A DNA stretch of 7,686 nucleotides from CAZABS01 sp964483635 (GTDB lineage: Bacteria; Patescibacteriota; Minisyncoccia; Moranbacterales; UBA1568). Numbering within the stretch: the stretch's first letter is position 1; each line of letters begins with the position of its first letter. The notes below the pieces were generated by a model, which saw only the letters and a list, made by a program, of their open reading frames with translations, made no database searches and had not been told where the DNA came from. The translations under genes and the position numbers were made by a program. The DNA lies in assembly GCA_964483635.1 (NCBI GenBank), contig CAZABS010000039.1, positions 1 through 7,686 on the forward strand, given 5' to 3'. Of this stretch, positions 1 to 6,041 are shown piece by piece.

Positions 1-232
1 TCCTTCACCATCGGAGAGATTTTCCCGCTCAAGAAAGCGTTGAAAAAAAGAGTCCGCTGCCAATGGCAAGGGACATTGCAAAAGAAGAACTGCTCGTTCT
101 ACTGGCGTTTGACTACAGAAGTACCCCCAAACAGCACCAACCCCCAAACCCGATAACCGCCAAGACGATGCAGTAGAAGAAGAAACTTGAGACCAATCCT
201 CGTGAGGCATCATCACTTCGAACGCGGGTCAT
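1..232 (-). CDS. 5' part of an unrecognised membrane-anchored protein, apparently frameshifted
   Basis: Translation from ATG at 232 gives MTRVRSDDAS, then a hydrophobic stretch (FFFYCIVLAVIGFGGWCCLG, residues 17-36), then a TAG at 113-115. The +1-shifted frame is open from there to base 1 and reads YFCSQTPVERAVLLLQ, then a segment ending RFLERENLSDGEG. Removing one G from the five-G run at 124-128 joins a short basic N-terminus and one membrane segment to a longer, probably extracytoplasmic region. The 232 start is favoured because GAGGAG lies six bases upstream and an extended -10 promoter sits about 55 bases upstream. The alternative, starting in the shifted frame at 213 or 210, has no visible ribosome binding site and a weaker membrane segment. 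The gene leaves the window on the left. I do not recognise its family. Whether the shift is real, programmed or an assembly error cannot be told from sequence alone. Confidence 0.45.
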
Positions 233-283
233 CCGACTCTCCTCTTTTTGGTTGTTTATGAATGAGACGCTTCTTGCTTTTCT

Positions 284-292
284 ATTGTATCA
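284..292 (-). promoter_or_regulatory. Extended -10 promoter for the left-edge gene
   Basis: On the minus strand the sequence reads TGA-TACAAT: a TG-N extended -10 with five of six matches to TATAAT. No convincing -35 is present at 16-18 bases, which is common for extended -10 promoters. The predicted transcription start near 277 gives a leader of about 45 bases containing GAGGAG before the ATG at 232. It lies just downstream of the terminator of the preceding gene, as expected for an independent unit. Confidence 0.5.
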
Positions 293-311
293 CTTTTTTG
301 AAATGCACTCG

Positions 312-349
312 CACAAAAGAAAGAAGCCGAGCGCGCTGCGCCCGGCTTC
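312..349 (-). terminator. Rho-independent terminator of the duplicated-domain gene
   Basis: Bases 323-349 form a hairpin with a 12-bp GC-rich stem (GAAGCCGGGCGC on the minus strand, one G-T wobble) and a three-base loop AGC. On the minus strand it is followed by TTTCTTTTGTG, a U-rich tract. It lies 24 bases beyond the TGA stop of the 374-805 gene, so it terminates that transcript. Confidence 0.85.
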
Positions 350-373
350 GATTGTCCCGTTGGGACGGCTGGT

Positions 374-805
374 TCATCTGTTGCCGGGGGCAAACCTCTC
401 GAGGAATGTGGCCTCCTGCCAGCAATGGATTGCACCGCTCCCCGAGCATCGGACGACGACCCTTGACTCGATCTCCTCGGGGTCAAATGTGCCAGCACTT
501 AGCACCGTGCACTCGGCACTCCCGTGGATTCCCCGGTACGTCCCCTCTGGAATGGTGAGAGCCCCGCTCTCTTCGATCTGGGCATTCACGCCACCCTCCT
601 TGTCTGGTCTTGGTACCTCGTCCTTGGGGCGAAGTTCGACCCGGTAAGGAAAGCGTTCGAGAAAGGCGGCGAGGCTGCACGCGCCACAGGCGATAGTGCC
701 GACGATTCCGTAGCTCACCACATAGTTTCGGAAATCGGGATCGTAACCGATCGTATAAATCTCGGCGACCCACATTTCGCCACGGTAGCAGTCTCCCGCT
801 TTCAT
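374..805 (-). CDS. Small protein of unknown function with two tandem copies of one domain
   Basis: A 143-residue protein that I cannot assign. It appears to be an internal duplication. Copy 1 (about residues 1-50) has CYRG, then AEIYTIGYDP, VVSYGIVG and ends SLAAFLERF. Copy 2 (about residues 88-141) has TYRG, then AECTVLSAGTFDP, VVVRCSGSG and ends QEATFLERF. The linker of about 35 residues is charged (ELRPKDEVPRPDKEGG). There is no signal peptide or membrane segment, so it is probably cytoplasmic. The YRG...VVxY...F pattern loosely recalls small DUF1653-type beta domains, but this is only an impression. I chose ATG 805 because GGGAG lies five bases upstream and copy 1 begins there. ATG 847 (157 residues, GGGGG five bases upstream) is possible; ATG 895 is unlikely because it coincides with the predicted transcription start. 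The gene is monocistronic, with its own promoter and terminator. Confidence 0.65.
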   Translation of the reverse strand: MKAGDCYRGEMWVAEIYTIGYDPDFRNYVVSYGIVGTIACGACSLAAFLERFPYRVELRPKDEVPRPDKEGGVNAQIEESGALTIPEGTYRGIHGSAECTVLSAGTFDPEEIESRVVVRCSGSGAIHCWQEATFLERFAPGNR

Positions 806-813
806 TGTCACTC

Positions 814-829
814 CCTCGAGATCTCGAGG
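814..829. promoter_or_regulatory. 16-bp perfect palindrome abutting the ribosome binding site
   Basis: CCTCGAGATCTCGAGG is a perfect 16-bp inverted repeat. It ends eight bases before the ATG at 805, and its last bases merge into the GAGGGAG ribosome binding site on the minus strand. It could be a repressor operator, or an RNA hairpin limiting access to the start site. If translation began at 847 it would instead lie inside the coding region. Confidence 0.45.
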
Positions 830-901
830 CAATTCGGACGTACTCATTGGATACCCCCAGCTGTTGACGACAAAGAGAAAAGACCCCCAGAACACCCATC
901 A

Positions 902-931
902 CTTGTAACACATACCCCGCCCGAGAGTCAA
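902..931 (-). promoter_or_regulatory. Sigma-70-type promoter for the 374-805 gene
   Basis: On the minus strand a -35 TTGACT (926-931) is followed after 18 bases by TACAAG (902-907), which is preceded by TG at the extended -10 position. The predicted start is near 895, giving a leader of about 90 bases to the ATG at 805, or about 48 bases to the one at 847. Confidence 0.45.
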
Positions 932-946
932 TTACCCACCCATGAC

Positions 947-974
947 ATTCCAATATTCTTGAGAATGTTGGAAT
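947..974. repeat. 28-bp near-perfect palindrome between dinB and the next gene
   Basis: Two 14-bp half-sites are centred at 960/961 (plus-strand left half ATTCCAATATTCTT, right half GAGAATGTTGGAAT) and match at 12 of 14 positions. The two mismatches are G-T wobbles if transcribed from the plus strand and C-A mismatches from the minus strand. It lies 34-61 bases past the dinB stop and about 15 bases upstream of the -35 of the next promoter. No T-run follows on either strand, so it is not a standard terminator. It fits an operator or activator site for the downstream gene, or a 3' hairpin stabilising the lexA-dinB transcript. It does not match the LexA box. Confidence 0.5.
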
Positions 975-1007
975 ACATACGAGTTCCTGTGTGAGCTCAG
1001 CGAGCAA

Positions 1008-2318
1008 CTATTCCAAGTTGATCGATAACGTAGGGATACCAATGCGCTTTCGTTTGGTCTCTCCTCGAAAGAGGTGTTCCTTCCTTTCTGGAGTATCCCC
1101 CCGATCGCCTTGGTGCTGAGCAAATTGATGTGCGAGAAACGATGCACCAAAATGGATGGTATGCTTTCCATACTTCTGACGGACTTCATCAATCTTCTCA
1201 TAGAGCCTGCGGTATCCATCTACTTTGAGGGAAGCCCCGAAGAGATCTGGCTGGGGATTCACTTCCACGAGTTCCGAGAGTCCAATCATGGTAGCTCGAT
1301 AGAATACCCCCTCCTGATAGATGTCCTCAAAAATCGGCCTGAGGAGACTGATGAGCTCGTGAGCAAAGTTGGTCGGCCGAGACAGCTTTACTTCTGTAGA
1401 GGAATGCTCAAAGCTTTGGGTGCGCAGCAAGAGAAAGACCGTCTTGGCTTCAAGCTTGTAGCCGCGCGCCTTCATACAGGCTGACTCGATATTCTTCGAG
1501 AGCTGTGCAAAGACAAAGCGCGGATCATTGGAAGGCGGGGTGAATGTCTTCATCTTCTGAATAGAGGCGTGATCCTTCCGAGGTTCGGTTTGGAGCGCGA
1601 GCACGCTTACCCCCCGGAGTTCTGACCAGATTTCTTGAAATGGTTTGGAGAAGTGATGCTTCACCCATGTTTCATCTTTCCTTACGAAATCGAGCGCGGT
1701 ATGAACCCCAAACTTTGAAAGCAGAGCCGTTGTCTGAGGACCAATCCCCCACACGTTCCCTACCGGAAGATCTACAAGAAACCGATGAATCTCTTTATTC
1801 GGGATCGCCGTAAACCCTTGCGGCTTCTGCCACTTCGAGCCGAGCTTCGCAAGTACCTTGGTTGAGGCGAGCCCAATTGAAAACGTGAAGCCAAACTCCC
1901 GCGCCAACTCTTCTTTGAGTTTCTTGGCAATATCCTCATACCCCATGCGAAACGGCCGTTGCCACCCCGTGAGATCAGCAAAGCATTCATCTATTCCATA
2001 CTCTTCGACATCTGGTGTATAGCGGCGCACCACAGCGTAAAAGCGTTTCGAAAGGAGCGAATACGTCTCGTAGTCCGAGGGAAGAAAAATGGCATCTGGG
2101 CAAAGTTTTTTTATCTCAGAAAGCCGCATCGCCCGCGTCACCCCTCTCGCCTTCGCCTCATAACTCATAGAAGCAGCAATTCCCCTTTCCTTCCCAGTTA
2201 TCACTGGCTTCCCCCGGAGATCGGGATTCCTCGCCTGTTCACACGATGCGAAGAACGCGTCTCCATCAATATGGAGGATAGCCCGTGGATACCTCCCGAG
2301 AGCGATCGGGGCACTCAT
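1008..2318 (-). CDS. dinB: DNA polymerase IV (Y-family translesion polymerase)
   Basis: A 436-residue Y-family polymerase that copies damaged templates, error-prone and without proofreading. The catalytic carboxylates are visible as D18 in HIDGDAFFASCE and D110-E111 in EEYGIDECFADL; F23 is in the steric-gate position. The SIGLASTKVLAKLGSKWQKP segment (147-166) and a helix-hairpin-helix in the thumb (about 183-211, PVGNVWGIGP) follow, then the little-finger domain (about 245-350). QPDLF at 356-360 matches a beta-clamp binding motif. The protein runs about 75 residues past this motif, longer than E. coli Pol IV (351 residues), ending in a basic KRKRIGIP segment of unknown role. It starts three bases after the lexA stop with no Shine-Dalgarno, so it is cotranscribed with lexA, probably translationally coupled, and should be induced by DNA damage. 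Confidence 0.95.
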   Translation of the reverse strand: MSAPIALGRYPRAILHIDGDAFFASCEQARNPDLRGKPVITGKERGIAASMSYEAKARGVTRAMRLSEIKKLCPDAIFLPSDYETYSLLSKRFYAVVRRYTPDVEEYGIDECFADLTGWQRPFRMGYEDIAKKLKEELAREFGFTFSIGLASTKVLAKLGSKWQKPQGFTAIPNKEIHRFLVDLPVGNVWGIGPQTTALLSKFGVHTALDFVRKDETWVKHHFSKPFQEIWSELRGVSVLALQTEPRKDHASIQKMKTFTPPSNDPRFVFAQLSKNIESACMKARGYKLEAKTVFLLLRTQSFEHSSTEVKLSRPTNFAHELISLLRPIFEDIYQEGVFYRATMIGLSELVEVNPQPDLFGASLKVDGYRRLYEKIDEVRQKYGKHTIHFGASFLAHQFAQHQGDRGDTPERKEHLFRGETKRKRIGIPTLSINLE

Positions 2319-2321
2319 ACG

Positions 2322-2897
2322 CTAGTACTTTCTGATAATGGCCGTGACGATCGCCTCCACCCGAAGCTCCTCTTTCGGATAAATGGTCGGGAATTTCGGA
2401 TTGGCTGGGACGAGGGCGATCTTCCCATCCCCTTGGACATGGTAATGCTTCATCGTCCATTTGTTATCGACACAGGCAATCACAATATCGCCGTTTTTGG
2501 GTTGTCTCCCTCGTTCGACGAGAGCCGTGTCACCCGGTCGAATACCAGCATTCAGCATGGACTCACCTTTCACTTCAAGCAAAAACGTCGCCTCTCGTCT
2601 TTGAATCAACCAATCATCAAGAGTCATGGTATCGAGGAGCTCTTCCTCAGCCGGAGAAGGAAAGCCCGCCTCTATTCTCCCAAGTTTCCGTATTGAGGAG
2701 AAAAAAGAGGCAGGAAGGAGTTTTCCATTCTTGTCCCTTCTGAGGAGCCCCTCTTCAACAAGACTGTCGATGAGCTCCTTCGCCTGGCGCATCGACTTGG
2801 TACGTAGGATCTGATCCCGCACTTCTCGAACCGTCGGCATGCGCTTCCTCTGCTCAAAGAAGGATTGAATTTTCTGGAGGAATATTTGAGAGTCCAT
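2322..2897 (-). CDS. lexA: LexA SOS repressor (self-cleaving, S24 family)
   Basis: A 191-residue transcriptional repressor of the SOS response. Residues 1-65 form a winged helix-turn-helix of the LexA type (FFEQRKRMPTVREVRDQI, then AKELIDSLVEEGLLRRDKNGKL). The C-terminal S24 peptidase domain has the self-cleavage site A77-G78 (RIEAGFPSP), nucleophile S113 in GESM and general base K150 in WTMKHYH. All residues needed for RecA-stimulated autocleavage are present. The N-terminal DNA-binding domain separates it from UmuD. It is the first gene of a two-gene operon with dinB. A LexA-type operator between its -35 and -10 predicts autorepression. The leader is about 26 bases with no clear Shine-Dalgarno. 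Length is slightly below the 202 residues of E. coli LexA. Confidence 0.95.
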   Translation of the reverse strand: MDSQIFLQKIQSFFEQRKRMPTVREVRDQILRTKSMRQAKELIDSLVEEGLLRRDKNGKLLPASFFSSIRKLGRIEAGFPSPAEEELLDTMTLDDWLIQRREATFLLEVKGESMLNAGIRPGDTALVERGRQPKNGDIVIACVDNKWTMKHYHVQGDGKIALVPANPKFPTIYPKEELRVEAIVTAIIRKY

Positions 2898-2929
2898 AGA
2901 GTATCTTGCAGTGATATATGCTGCTTTCC

Positions 2930-2959
2930 ACTATATGGGAACATCTGTTCCCTCGTCAA
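2930..2959 (-). promoter_or_regulatory. lexA-dinB promoter
   Basis: On the minus strand TTGACG (2954-2959, five of six matches to the -35 consensus) is followed after 18 bases by TATAGT (2930-2935, five of six matches to the -10). The transcription start is predicted near 2923, 26 bases before the lexA ATG. The spacer contains the LexA box, so repressor and RNA polymerase would compete directly. Confidence 0.75.
2937..2952. promoter_or_regulatory. LexA box (SOS operator)
   Basis: GGGAACAGATGTTCCC is a perfect palindrome of seven bases per arm around a two-base centre. It contains GAAC-N4-GTTC, the core of the Gram-positive (Bacillus-type) LexA/DinR operator. It lies wholly within the promoter spacer directly upstream of lexA. 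I saw no second copy elsewhere in the window. Confidence 0.85.
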
Positions 2960-2978
2960 GCGCCAATCGCCATCAACC

Positions 2979-3005
2979 AAAAACAGCCCCTGGTGGGGCT
3001 GTTTT
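2979..3005 (-). terminator. Rho-independent terminator of the surface-protein operon
   Basis: Bases 2980-2990 and 2995-3005 form an 11-bp perfect stem (AAAACAGCCCC with GGGGCTGTTTT) around a four-base loop. On the minus strand the stem ends in a run of five T (2983-2979). It lies about 20 bases past the stop of the 3025-3900 gene and upstream of the lexA promoter, separating the two operons. The A/T arms make it potentially bidirectional, but no plus-strand gene was found that would use it. Confidence 0.9.
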
Positions 3006-3024
3006 GATTCATGTGAAAAAATAT

Positions 3025-3900
3025 TTACGGCTGAATGTTCGCTTCTCCCGTCGACTCAGTCACAGAAACTGGTGGTGTTTCAATTGGGGAAACAGGCTCT
3101 ACCGGAAGTTCAGTTGGATTTCCCAGAGGAGTATCGGGGAGTGTGGGAAGAGGAGTCTCTTCCACTGGGAGTGGAGTTTCTGGAATTATTTCCCCTGGTA
3201 TCTCTATTGGTGCTGGTAATTCAGCTCCGCTTTCTGTTTCGGGGAGCGGTTCTTCGATGACGGGAAGTGTCTCGTCGAGAACTATTGGAGCTGCAATTCC
3301 CTGGAGCATACTCGAATCAGGGAGGAGGGTGAGATCGGGAGTGATCACACTATCCGTCCATCCACCAAGCGAGGCGAGAGCATACTCAGCCTGCCAGGCT
3401 TCAAATTGAAAGTGAATGAGACAACTTGGCATTATTTCTGTGACCTCCGTTCCATCCGGAATCCAAAATTCGAAGTTCCAGATCTCATCATCTCCTGATG
3501 CCAACGTGTTACTCGAGAGATACTGAAAGAGTGCGAGCGCACCAGCATACATCGTCGTCCCGTCACGCTTGGCTTCCACGAACATGATCGAGCAATCAGT
3601 ATCCTCACCTTCCGCAAGGGCAATGCTGTAGCGAAAATTATTCTTCCCGTGATTCAAAACCGTAGCGCCGTAGAAAATACTCTCCCCCACTGCGATTGGC
3701 TGATCCGATGTGGGATTGGTGAGATCAGGTGTCACACGAAGCTCAATACTTCCACCTCGGATGGCGTTTTTTTCCGAGAGCGCCTCTGCGGTAAAGGCAG
3801 CCCACACGCTCGAGGAATCAAGTGCCCACATACCGAAACAAACGAGTACGAGACTCGCGAGTATTGTTGTTCTCTTTTTGTGAGCGAACTCCCTTCGCAT
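3025..3900 (-). CDS. Secreted, diverged TasA/CalY-like protein with Pro/Glu-rich tail
   Basis: A 291-residue exported protein. The basic N-terminus (RREFAHKKR) and hydrophobic segment 12-28 lead to a probable cleavage site in SSVWA-AFTAE (around 34/35), which resembles the B. subtilis TasA site TWA-AFND. From F36 the segment FTAEALSEKNAIRGGSIELR aligns without gaps to the post-cleavage region of the two TasA-like proteins encoded upstream (FADLEVSPGNTFAAGAIDLQ), so I read it as a third, diverged family member. Residues 50-190 are probably a beta-sandwich; C103 and C160 could form a disulfide. Residues 207-291 are low-complexity, rich in Pro, Glu, Thr and Leu (EEPLPETE, ETPLPVEETPLP), resembling a wall-spanning stalk. 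There is no sortase motif and no C-terminal membrane helix. It is last in its operon, 13 bases after the signal peptidase gene. A role as minor subunit or anchor is inference. Confidence 0.8.
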   Translation of the reverse strand: MRREFAHKKRTTILASLVLVCFGMWALDSSSVWAAFTAEALSEKNAIRGGSIELRVTPDLTNPTSDQPIAVGESIFYGATVLNHGKNNFRYSIALAEGEDTDCSIMFVEAKRDGTTMYAGALALFQYLSSNTLASGDDEIWNFEFWIPDGTEVTEIMPSCLIHFQFEAWQAEYALASLGGWTDSVITPDLTLLPDSSMLQGIAAPIVLDETLPVIEEPLPETESGAELPAPIEIPGEIIPETPLPVEETPLPTLPDTPLGNPTELPVEPVSPIETPPVSVTESTGEANIQP

Positions 3901-3913
3901 ACGATTTTCTTTT

Positions 3914-4552
3914 TTACACTATTTTTCTTTTCCGAACCGGTGGCACGACGCTTGGTATGGGGGGTGCTGGCTCTCGTTGTTCTCTCACTCGCTCGGAGAA
4001 TGTCATATTGGTCGCGAGTGGATTTGCTAGTGGCTCTCCATGCTTCCGACGTTCCCTGATAAGCCGTATTTCACGCACGATTGTTATGGCTTCATCGAGA
4101 ATGATGAGGAGCGCTGGGAGAGCGATGAGGAAGAGAAATCCTTTTTTCGTCTGGGCATAGGCTACAGGGAACCCAAGCAGTGGGAGCGTGAAGATGGTTT
4201 TTCCAATCACATTCTCGCGCACAACTTGCTCCTGATCAGCCTCCTCATTATTGTCTCCCTTGGTAAGATACACTTCTCCAGCCTCGGTCTTTCGAACTTC
4301 GACTACCCGGTGCGTGATGGTCTTCTGGTCTTCCTTGGCATCGATGGTGATGATATCGCCCACCCGATACTCAGCGACCGCTCGGACGAAGATGAGACTC
4401 CCCGTGTGAATGGTCGGCTCCATCGAACCGGAGCGGACGGTGAAGAGTTTCACCGTCCCCGGAATGGGAAAGAACGAGGCTGCCACAATGAGCACAAACA
4501 CGATAACCACCCCCGTCAAAAGCCCCTGCAGAATTGAGAGTACCCGCTTCAT
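3914..4552 (-). CDS. sipW: Signal peptidase I, ER/SipW type
   Basis: A 212-residue membrane-bound signal peptidase of the Ser-His type (archaeal, ER and Bacillus SipW) rather than the Ser-Lys bacterial LepB type. An N-terminal membrane helix (about 8-29) is followed by the nucleophile S43 in VRSGSMEPTIHTG. H81 in ITHRVVEV replaces the lysine of LepB, and D100 in LTKGDNN completes the likely triad. A second helix (about 136-158) leads into a basic, proline-containing C-terminal tail (IRERRKHGE, then EPAPPIPSVVPPVRKRK) that should be cytoplasmic. It begins six bases after the stop of a TasA-like gene and is followed by a third family member, so its substrates are most likely these neighbours, as SipW processes TasA and TapA in B. 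subtilis. No Shine-Dalgarno is visible; translational coupling is likely. Confidence 0.9.
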   Translation of the reverse strand: MKRVLSILQGLLTGVVIVFVLIVAASFFPIPGTVKLFTVRSGSMEPTIHTGSLIFVRAVAEYRVGDIITIDAKEDQKTITHRVVEVRKTEAGEVYLTKGDNNEEADQEQVVRENVIGKTIFTLPLLGFPVAYAQTKKGFLFLIALPALLIILDEAITIVREIRLIRERRKHGEPLANPLATNMTFSERVREQREPAPPIPSVVPPVRKRKIV

Positions 4553-4558
4553 CAGAGA

Positions 4559-6019
4559 TTACGGTGCAAACGGCGTTGGGTTATTGCGTACCTGCTCGAT
4601 CTCAAATGAGATATCTCCGACAAACACATCCGTCTGCGCTTCGTTTCCAGTCGTTCCTGGGAGATCCCAACCAATACCGAAGTAATAGGTCGTCGAGCCA
4701 ACCATGCGTCCGTCTGCCGCCAAGCCATTGCACAGTGTGTAGTTCGTGTGTCCATCTGCGACCGTACAGCTATGGGTAGCATACGCGAGAGCAAGACCCG
4801 TCCAAATATTGTGAGTCTCACCCGGAGCGTCTATCTCCCCGGGTGTGACGAGCTCGATTTCACTTTCCTGTTTCACGTTGTCACCTTCGCCTGGATCCGT
4901 GCCCTTCCCCTGGAAACCTGGCATCGTTCCTTCATCGAGCCAGATGGAGAAATTGAGATTCTCTCGCAATTCCCCAGGACCGTTTGGTGCTACACAAGCA
5001 CCACTCTCGGCTACTTGTTCGGAACTCGTGCAGGTATTGTCGATATCACTCGTCACACCAATTTTCATCCGACCCCAGGCATCATTGTCATAGACATGGA
5101 GCGACACGGTGTCTTCACCCACATCTCCTGGTTTCACATCGTTGAAATTGAAGAATTTGTGGACCCCGTTCTGGAGATCCGTGAGTGACCAGGTGCCATC
5201 ACAAGGCGTCCCAACGAGCTCATCACTTTCGGTCGCCGGACAAACGAGCTCATGCACATCGACAGCATCGAGAAAGGTACCAAGAGAATTTTCGGTGCCG
5301 AGATCGGCGAATGAAATCTCGGTGGTATTTGCAGTCGCGATGAATTCATACACGTGAGAGGTCCACACAATACTCCCACCACCAGTGCCAGAGAGCGTAG
5401 CGAGAAGCGCTCCTCCGGCTTTCACCTCAAGTTGATTCTCACTCAACCCCGTATTGGGGCGGGGTGCAAACTGAAACGAGAGTCGATACTTCTTCCCCGA
5501 TACAGTCGGAATACTTTGTTTGATCCGGACCGAGGCTGGCTCACCGCTTAGCGGATTGCTCGCCCCAAACCAATCGCTATCGAGCTCAGCGTACTGATCC
5601 CCCTCGGCTGCCGCACCGAGTACCCCTTCATGGAGTTCAAGTTTCGCAGTCGCTGGTTTCTCAGCGGGCACACCGGGTGTTACCCACTGGACATCCCAGT
5701 CGAGATTAGCGTCACCATCATTAAATATTTGCCACTGAGCACTATCCTCCACCTCTGGTTTTTCAAACCCGCCATTCGCTATCAGGTTCCCACCTGTTGG
5801 CGTACACACTCCCGGGAGCTGCCAGGTATTTCCCGCTTGACCCGGCGTACAGATGAGCCCATTGTAGTGAGACTCACTATCTACCTTGAGATCGAGCGCC
5901 CCGGCGGTGAAAGTATTTCCCACCGATGTCTCAGTATCAGAAAAAAACGAATATGTCCCGCCTCCAACCGCTGCCGCGACCAGGAGGATTACAAATGAAC
6001 TTTTCAGTATTTTCCACAT
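4559..6019 (-). CDS. TasA/CalY-like surface protein with inserted DUF642-like domain
   Basis: A 486-residue exported protein. The SipW-type leader (MWKILKSSFVILLVAAAVGG, site near GGGTYS-FFSD) and the motif VGNTFTAGALDLKVD (33-47) are the hallmark of the camelysin/TasA family, whose members form extracellular fibres in Bacillus. The family fold is interrupted by residues 78-258, which look like a DUF642 or carbohydrate-binding galactose-binding-like module: NLIANGGFEKPEV, KLELHEG, QYAELDSDW, ASVRIKQSIPTVSGKKYRLSFQ, GTFLDAVDVHEL. The fold resumes with FFNFNDVKPGDVGEDTVSLH (289-308) and ends QTDVFVGDISFEIEQVRNN. Eight cysteines at 57, 72, 260, 273, 330, 342, 418 and 430 suggest four extracellular disulfides. 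It follows its paralogue by 22 bases. A role as adhesive matrix or fibre subunit, and glycan binding by the insert, are inferences. Confidence 0.88.
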   Translation of the reverse strand: MWKILKSSFVILLVAAAVGGGTYSFFSDTETSVGNTFTAGALDLKVDSESHYNGLICTPGQAGNTWQLPGVCTPTGGNLIANGGFEKPEVEDSAQWQIFNDGDANLDWDVQWVTPGVPAEKPATAKLELHEGVLGAAAEGDQYAELDSDWFGASNPLSGEPASVRIKQSIPTVSGKKYRLSFQFAPRPNTGLSENQLEVKAGGALLATLSGTGGGSIVWTSHVYEFIATANTTEISFADLGTENSLGTFLDAVDVHELVCPATESDELVGTPCDGTWSLTDLQNGVHKFFNFNDVKPGDVGEDTVSLHVYDNDAWGRMKIGVTSDIDNTCTSSEQVAESGACVAPNGPGELRENLNFSIWLDEGTMPGFQGKGTDPGEGDNVKQESEIELVTPGEIDAPGETHNIWTGLALAYATHSCTVADGHTNYTLCNGLAADGRMVGSTTYYFGIGWDLPGTTGNEAQTDVFVGDISFEIEQVRNNPTPFAP

Positions 6020-6041
6020 ATGCGTACAGTATGATTATGAA

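Noticed and set aside
1..153. A short plus-strand open frame entering from the left edge and ending at TAA 151-153
   Set aside because: The translation is Lys/Arg/Thr-rich without a recognisable pattern, every other gene is on the minus strand, and the minus strand here has a promoter and Shine-Dalgarno leading in. It remains possible but weaker.
947..974. The long palindrome as a second LexA box
   Set aside because: It contains no GAAC-N4-GTTC core; the arms are ATTCCAA-type and the spacing differs from the box upstream of lexA.
524..994. A plus-strand open frame opposite the orphan gene and its promoter
   Set aside because: The minus strand has promoter, ribosome binding site, internal repeat logic and terminator. 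The plus frame has no visible start signals.
1959..2696. A 245-codon plus-strand open frame opposite dinB and lexA
   Set aside because: It spans the boundary of two clearly recognised genes on the other strand; the translation is Arg/His/Ser-rich with no domain pattern.
2322..2897. UmuD rather than LexA, giving a umuDC-type pair with the polymerase
   Set aside because: A full N-terminal winged helix-turn-helix precedes the Ala-Gly cleavage site, and a LexA operator lies in the promoter. UmuD lacks the DNA-binding domain.
3115..3135. LPDTP in the Pro-rich tail as a sortase signal
   Set aside because: It lacks the Gly of LPxTG, lies about 35 residues from the end, and no hydrophobic helix or basic tail follows.
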